From Desulfobacteraceae bacterium (GTDB taxonomy: Bacteria; Desulfobacterota; Desulfobacteria; Desulfobacterales; JAABRJ01): a stretch of 8,200 nucleotides of DNA. Positions 6,892 to 8,200 of the stretch are shown here, piece by piece (position 1 is the stretch's first letter; each line of letters begins with the position of its first letter). The position numbers were made by a program, and so were the translations under genes. The notes under the pieces were generated by a model. The model saw only the letters and a program-made list of their open reading frames with translations, made no database searches and was not told the DNA's origin. The stretch covers positions 1 through 8,200 of the forward strand of contig JAABRJ010000006.1 of the NCBI GenBank assembly GCA_011390985.1, read 5' to 3'.

Positions 6892-6944
6892 GCAGGGTCC
6901 CCTTCGCCGGCAGGTTGTGGTAAGGGAATGGCGAAGACCCCTGC
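6892..6944 (+). other. Long two-segment stem-loop upstream of yjbQ
   Basis: GCAGGG (6892-6897) pairs with CCCTGC (6939-6944). After a small internal loop (4 nt against 2 nt), CTTCGCC (6902-6908) pairs with GGCGAAG (6930-6936), closing a 21-nt loop. Together with a shorter hairpin at 6860-6874 (CCGCC/GGCGG), this makes the region structured. I could not match it to TPP, cobalamin, glycine or c-di-GMP riboswitch consensus motifs. It may be a leader structure, a small RNA or a DNA-level repeat; nothing shows it is transcribed. Confidence 0.35.
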
Positions 6945-7018
6945 AAAAGCGATCGAAAAAAGACCAGGGGGCGGCCGCAGATGCGCACCGGCGGGAAGAC
7001 AACGGTTTCACGAACGAT

Positions 7019-7024
7019 AAGGAG
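7019..7024 (+). promoter_or_regulatory. yjbQ ribosome-binding site
   Basis: AAGGAG placed 6 nt before the ATG at 7031. It fixes the yjbQ start inside a much longer open frame that extends upstream. Confidence 0.85.
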
Positions 7025-7030
7025 CTTCAG

Positions 7031-7447
7031 ATGCAAAGCTACCGCAAGGAGTTGTGGTTCGAGGTGCCCACCCGGCGTGCCTTCATCAACATCACCGCCG
7101 AGGTCAACCGCTGCCTGCAGGAAAGCGGGATCCAGGAGGGCCTGCTGCTGGTCAACGCCATGCACATCACCGCCTCGGTCTTCATCAATGACGACGAGCC
7201 TGGCCTGCACCACGACTACGAGGTCTGGCTGGAAAAGCTGGCCCCGCATGAACCGGTATCCGGATACCGCCACAACGTGGGCGAAGACAATGCCGACGCC
7301 CACATGAAACGCCAGGTGATGGGCCGCGAGGTCGTGGTGGCGGTGACCGGGGGCCGGATGGATTTCGGCACCTGGGAGCAGATTTTCTACGGCGAGTTCG
7401 ACGGCCGTCGACGCAAACGGGTGCTGGTCAAAATCATTGGTGAATAA
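7031..7447 (+). CDS. yjbQ: UPF0047 / YjbQ family protein
   Basis: 138-aa protein, the usual length of the family (E. coli YjbQ is also 138 aa). Family motifs are in order: MHITASVFINDDEPGLHHDY (the HxTA-N segment and the following His/Asp residues), GEDNADAHMKRQVMG, GRMDFGTWEQIFYGEFDG, and the typical tail RRKRVLVKIIGE. The family forms a small beta-barrel homotrimer with conserved His residues at a possible active site. E. coli YjbQ is associated with a secondary thiamine-phosphate synthase activity, but the physiological role is uncertain. The NADAH and GEFDGRRRKR variants resemble the bacterial/archaeal group rather than the E. coli sequence. The start is set by AAGGAG. No thiamine gene or TPP riboswitch motif is visible nearby, so the context does not confirm a thiamine role. 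Its last 14 bases overlap the convergent fragment on the other strand. Confidence 0.92.
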   Translation: MQSYRKELWFEVPTRRAFINITAEVNRCLQESGIQEGLLLVNAMHITASVFINDDEPGLHHDYEVWLEKLAPHEPVSGYRHNVGEDNADAHMKRQVMGREVVVAVTGGRMDFGTWEQIFYGEFDGRRRKRVLVKIIGE

Positions 7448-7682
7448 TGGCCGAGCCGCGGACCAAACCCGTCGCAAAGGAGAAGAAATGATCGATTTCG
7501 AGGCCCTTCACCGGTTTCTCCAGCGCCGCCGGATTGATTTCAGCCGCCCTGCCCCCGGTCTGCAGGGTTTCGGTCATGACCGCGTTGGTGTAAAATGGGA
7601 TGCCTTCAAAAAGCTGTGCGAAGCGCCGGGAGCAGGCATCCCGATCCATGCCCTGCACGTCGGGCATGATGGACAGGGTCAA
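7434..7682 (-). pseudogene. 3' fragment of an unrecognised minus-strand gene, truncated at a composition break
   Basis: 82 codons ending in a stop at 7434 that overlaps the yjbQ 3' end. I do not recognise the product. It reads like the C-terminus of a larger soluble protein (LSIMPDVQGMD, FAQLFEGIPFYTNAVMTETL, AAEINPAALEKPVKGLEI). By hand count about 61 of 82 codons end in G or C, against about 41 of 67 for the competing plus-strand frame, so the minus strand is the better coding strand. The only starts are a TTG at 7682 or an ATG at 7667, neither with a ribosome-binding site. An in-frame stop lies just upstream, within the opgH end. The fragment begins where GC content drops, consistent with a gene cut at a junction. 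The alternative is a plus-strand ORF from 7488 with a strong AAAGGAG. Confidence 0.45.
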
Positions 7683-7690
7683 CTTGGGGC

Positions 7691-8200
7691 TTATTCACCG
7701 ATCTTTTTTATTTGCTCGATGCAGTCTGGACTGGAAAGCAATGCCATGGTCTCATCAGGTTCGAGCCAGGTTTCCAATTGCGCCAGACTATCAGCATGAC
7801 GCACTTTCCATTCCCCGGTGACGGCGGGGGCATGAAATACTGGTGCCAGGCCTGCCGCGCTTGGTAATTGCGCGATGTGCCAGGCACACAGTTCCGGGTT
7901 GTTGACCAGCCTACTCAGTGCTGGTGCCCTTTCTTGTGATGGGATCGCAGCCAATTTATGCTGCAATTCAACAAGTATATGATCGGGGTATTTTTCTTCG
8001 GGAACGCGCAGCAAACCGATTTTTTTGAACAGTTTTGCACTACGGGTGCCACCGCTTAGCCAGGAGAGTGGAATCGACAGCATCAAACCGGCAGTTATCG
8101 TTAACAGCCAGTAAAATAGCTCATTGCTAATCAGCAAAGCGATTGCCGCGATGATAACACCGAACACGGTGTGACTGCAATGCGCACGGGCTGCAGACTT
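7691..8200 (-). CDS. opgH: Glucans biosynthesis glucosyltransferase H (OpgH/MdoH), C-terminal part
   Basis: 169 residues of a gene whose start lies beyond the right edge; the frame is open to position 8200. OpgH is an inner-membrane glycosyltransferase that makes the beta-1,2 backbone of osmoregulated periplasmic glucans from UDP-glucose. The visible part starts with HCSHTVFG, like the RHGSHT segment before the last membrane helices of E. coli OpgH. Hydrophobic helices follow (VIIAAIALLI, WLLTITAGLMLSIPLSWL), then the cytoplasmic tail motif LRVPEEKYPDHILVEL (family I-P-E-E-x-x-P-P-x-V-L). The C-terminus (MALLSSPDCIEQIKKIGE) matches the family's LLSDP segment but ends soon after it. GC content and codon use are much lower and more balanced than in the rest of the window, including frequent TTG, CTA, ATA and AGG. 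The call is reliable for the family; membership of the same genome is doubtful. Confidence 0.85.
   Translation of the reverse strand, partial: KSAARAHCSHTVFGVIIAAIALLISNELFYWLLTITAGLMLSIPLSWLSGGTRSAKLFKKIGLLRVPEEKYPDHILVELQHKLAAIPSQERAPALSRLVNNPELCAWHIAQLPSAAGLAPVFHAPAVTGEWKVRHADSLAQLETWLEPDETMALLSSPDCIEQIKKIGE

Noticed and set aside
6725..7030. TPP riboswitch upstream of yjbQ
   Set aside because: The conserved CTGAGA and ACCTGATCTGG elements are absent, although the region is structured.
5912..7447. 511-codon plus-strand open frame ending with yjbQ
   Set aside because: Only the last 139 codons match the UPF0047 family and follow a good ribosome-binding site. The rest is antisense to the exported-protein gene and crosses non-coding sequence, a by-product of high GC.
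1..8200. CRISPR arrays, insertion sequences or rRNA genes
   Set aside because: No regular repeat-spacer pattern, transposase motif, terminal inverted repeats or rRNA-like sequence was seen.

Overview
The window is GC-rich (except its last ~510 bases), densely coding and mostly read on the minus strand. It looks like a high-GC proteobacterium-like chromosome. A member of the former Deltaproteobacteria (Desulfobacterota) is plausible from the combination of SOS mutasome genes, a UPF0047/YjbQ protein and the general protein style, but this is a weak inference and no taxonomic marker is present.

Positions 5841 down to 1 hold an SOS-mutagenesis cassette in the order lexA, a DUF72 (YecE-like) gene, imuB and dnaE2 (the last cut by the window edge). 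lexA has its own promoter (TTGACA, 17-bp spacer, TAGGGT), overlapped by three TGTAAA copies spaced exactly 12 bp apart, which may be the operator. The last three genes are joined by two ATGA stop/start overlaps, so they are probably made as one translationally coupled unit. ImuB has lost the Y-family catalytic acidic residues but keeps a QLELF beta-clamp motif, so it fits the known role of a non-catalytic adaptor that brings the error-prone polymerase DnaE2 to the clamp. The usual RecA-like partner ImuA is absent from the visible cassette, and the DUF72 gene sits where an imuA would be expected.

Positions 5842-6187 are non-coding with only small hairpins. At 6188-6724 (minus) is a small exported protein of unknown function. 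A ~300-base divergent intergenic region follows, with a perfect 14-bp palindrome and a set of hairpins including a long two-segment stem-loop. Then comes yjbQ (7031-7447, plus).

Right of yjbQ the picture changes. The 3' end of an unrecognised minus-strand gene (7434-7682) converges on yjbQ. At about 7683-7693 the sequence switches to clearly lower GC and different codon usage. From there to the end it encodes the C-terminus of the osmoregulated periplasmic glucan glucosyltransferase OpgH (MdoH). The break coincides with the opgH stop codon and a truncated neighbour, so it is either a transfer or rearrangement junction or an assembly chimera.
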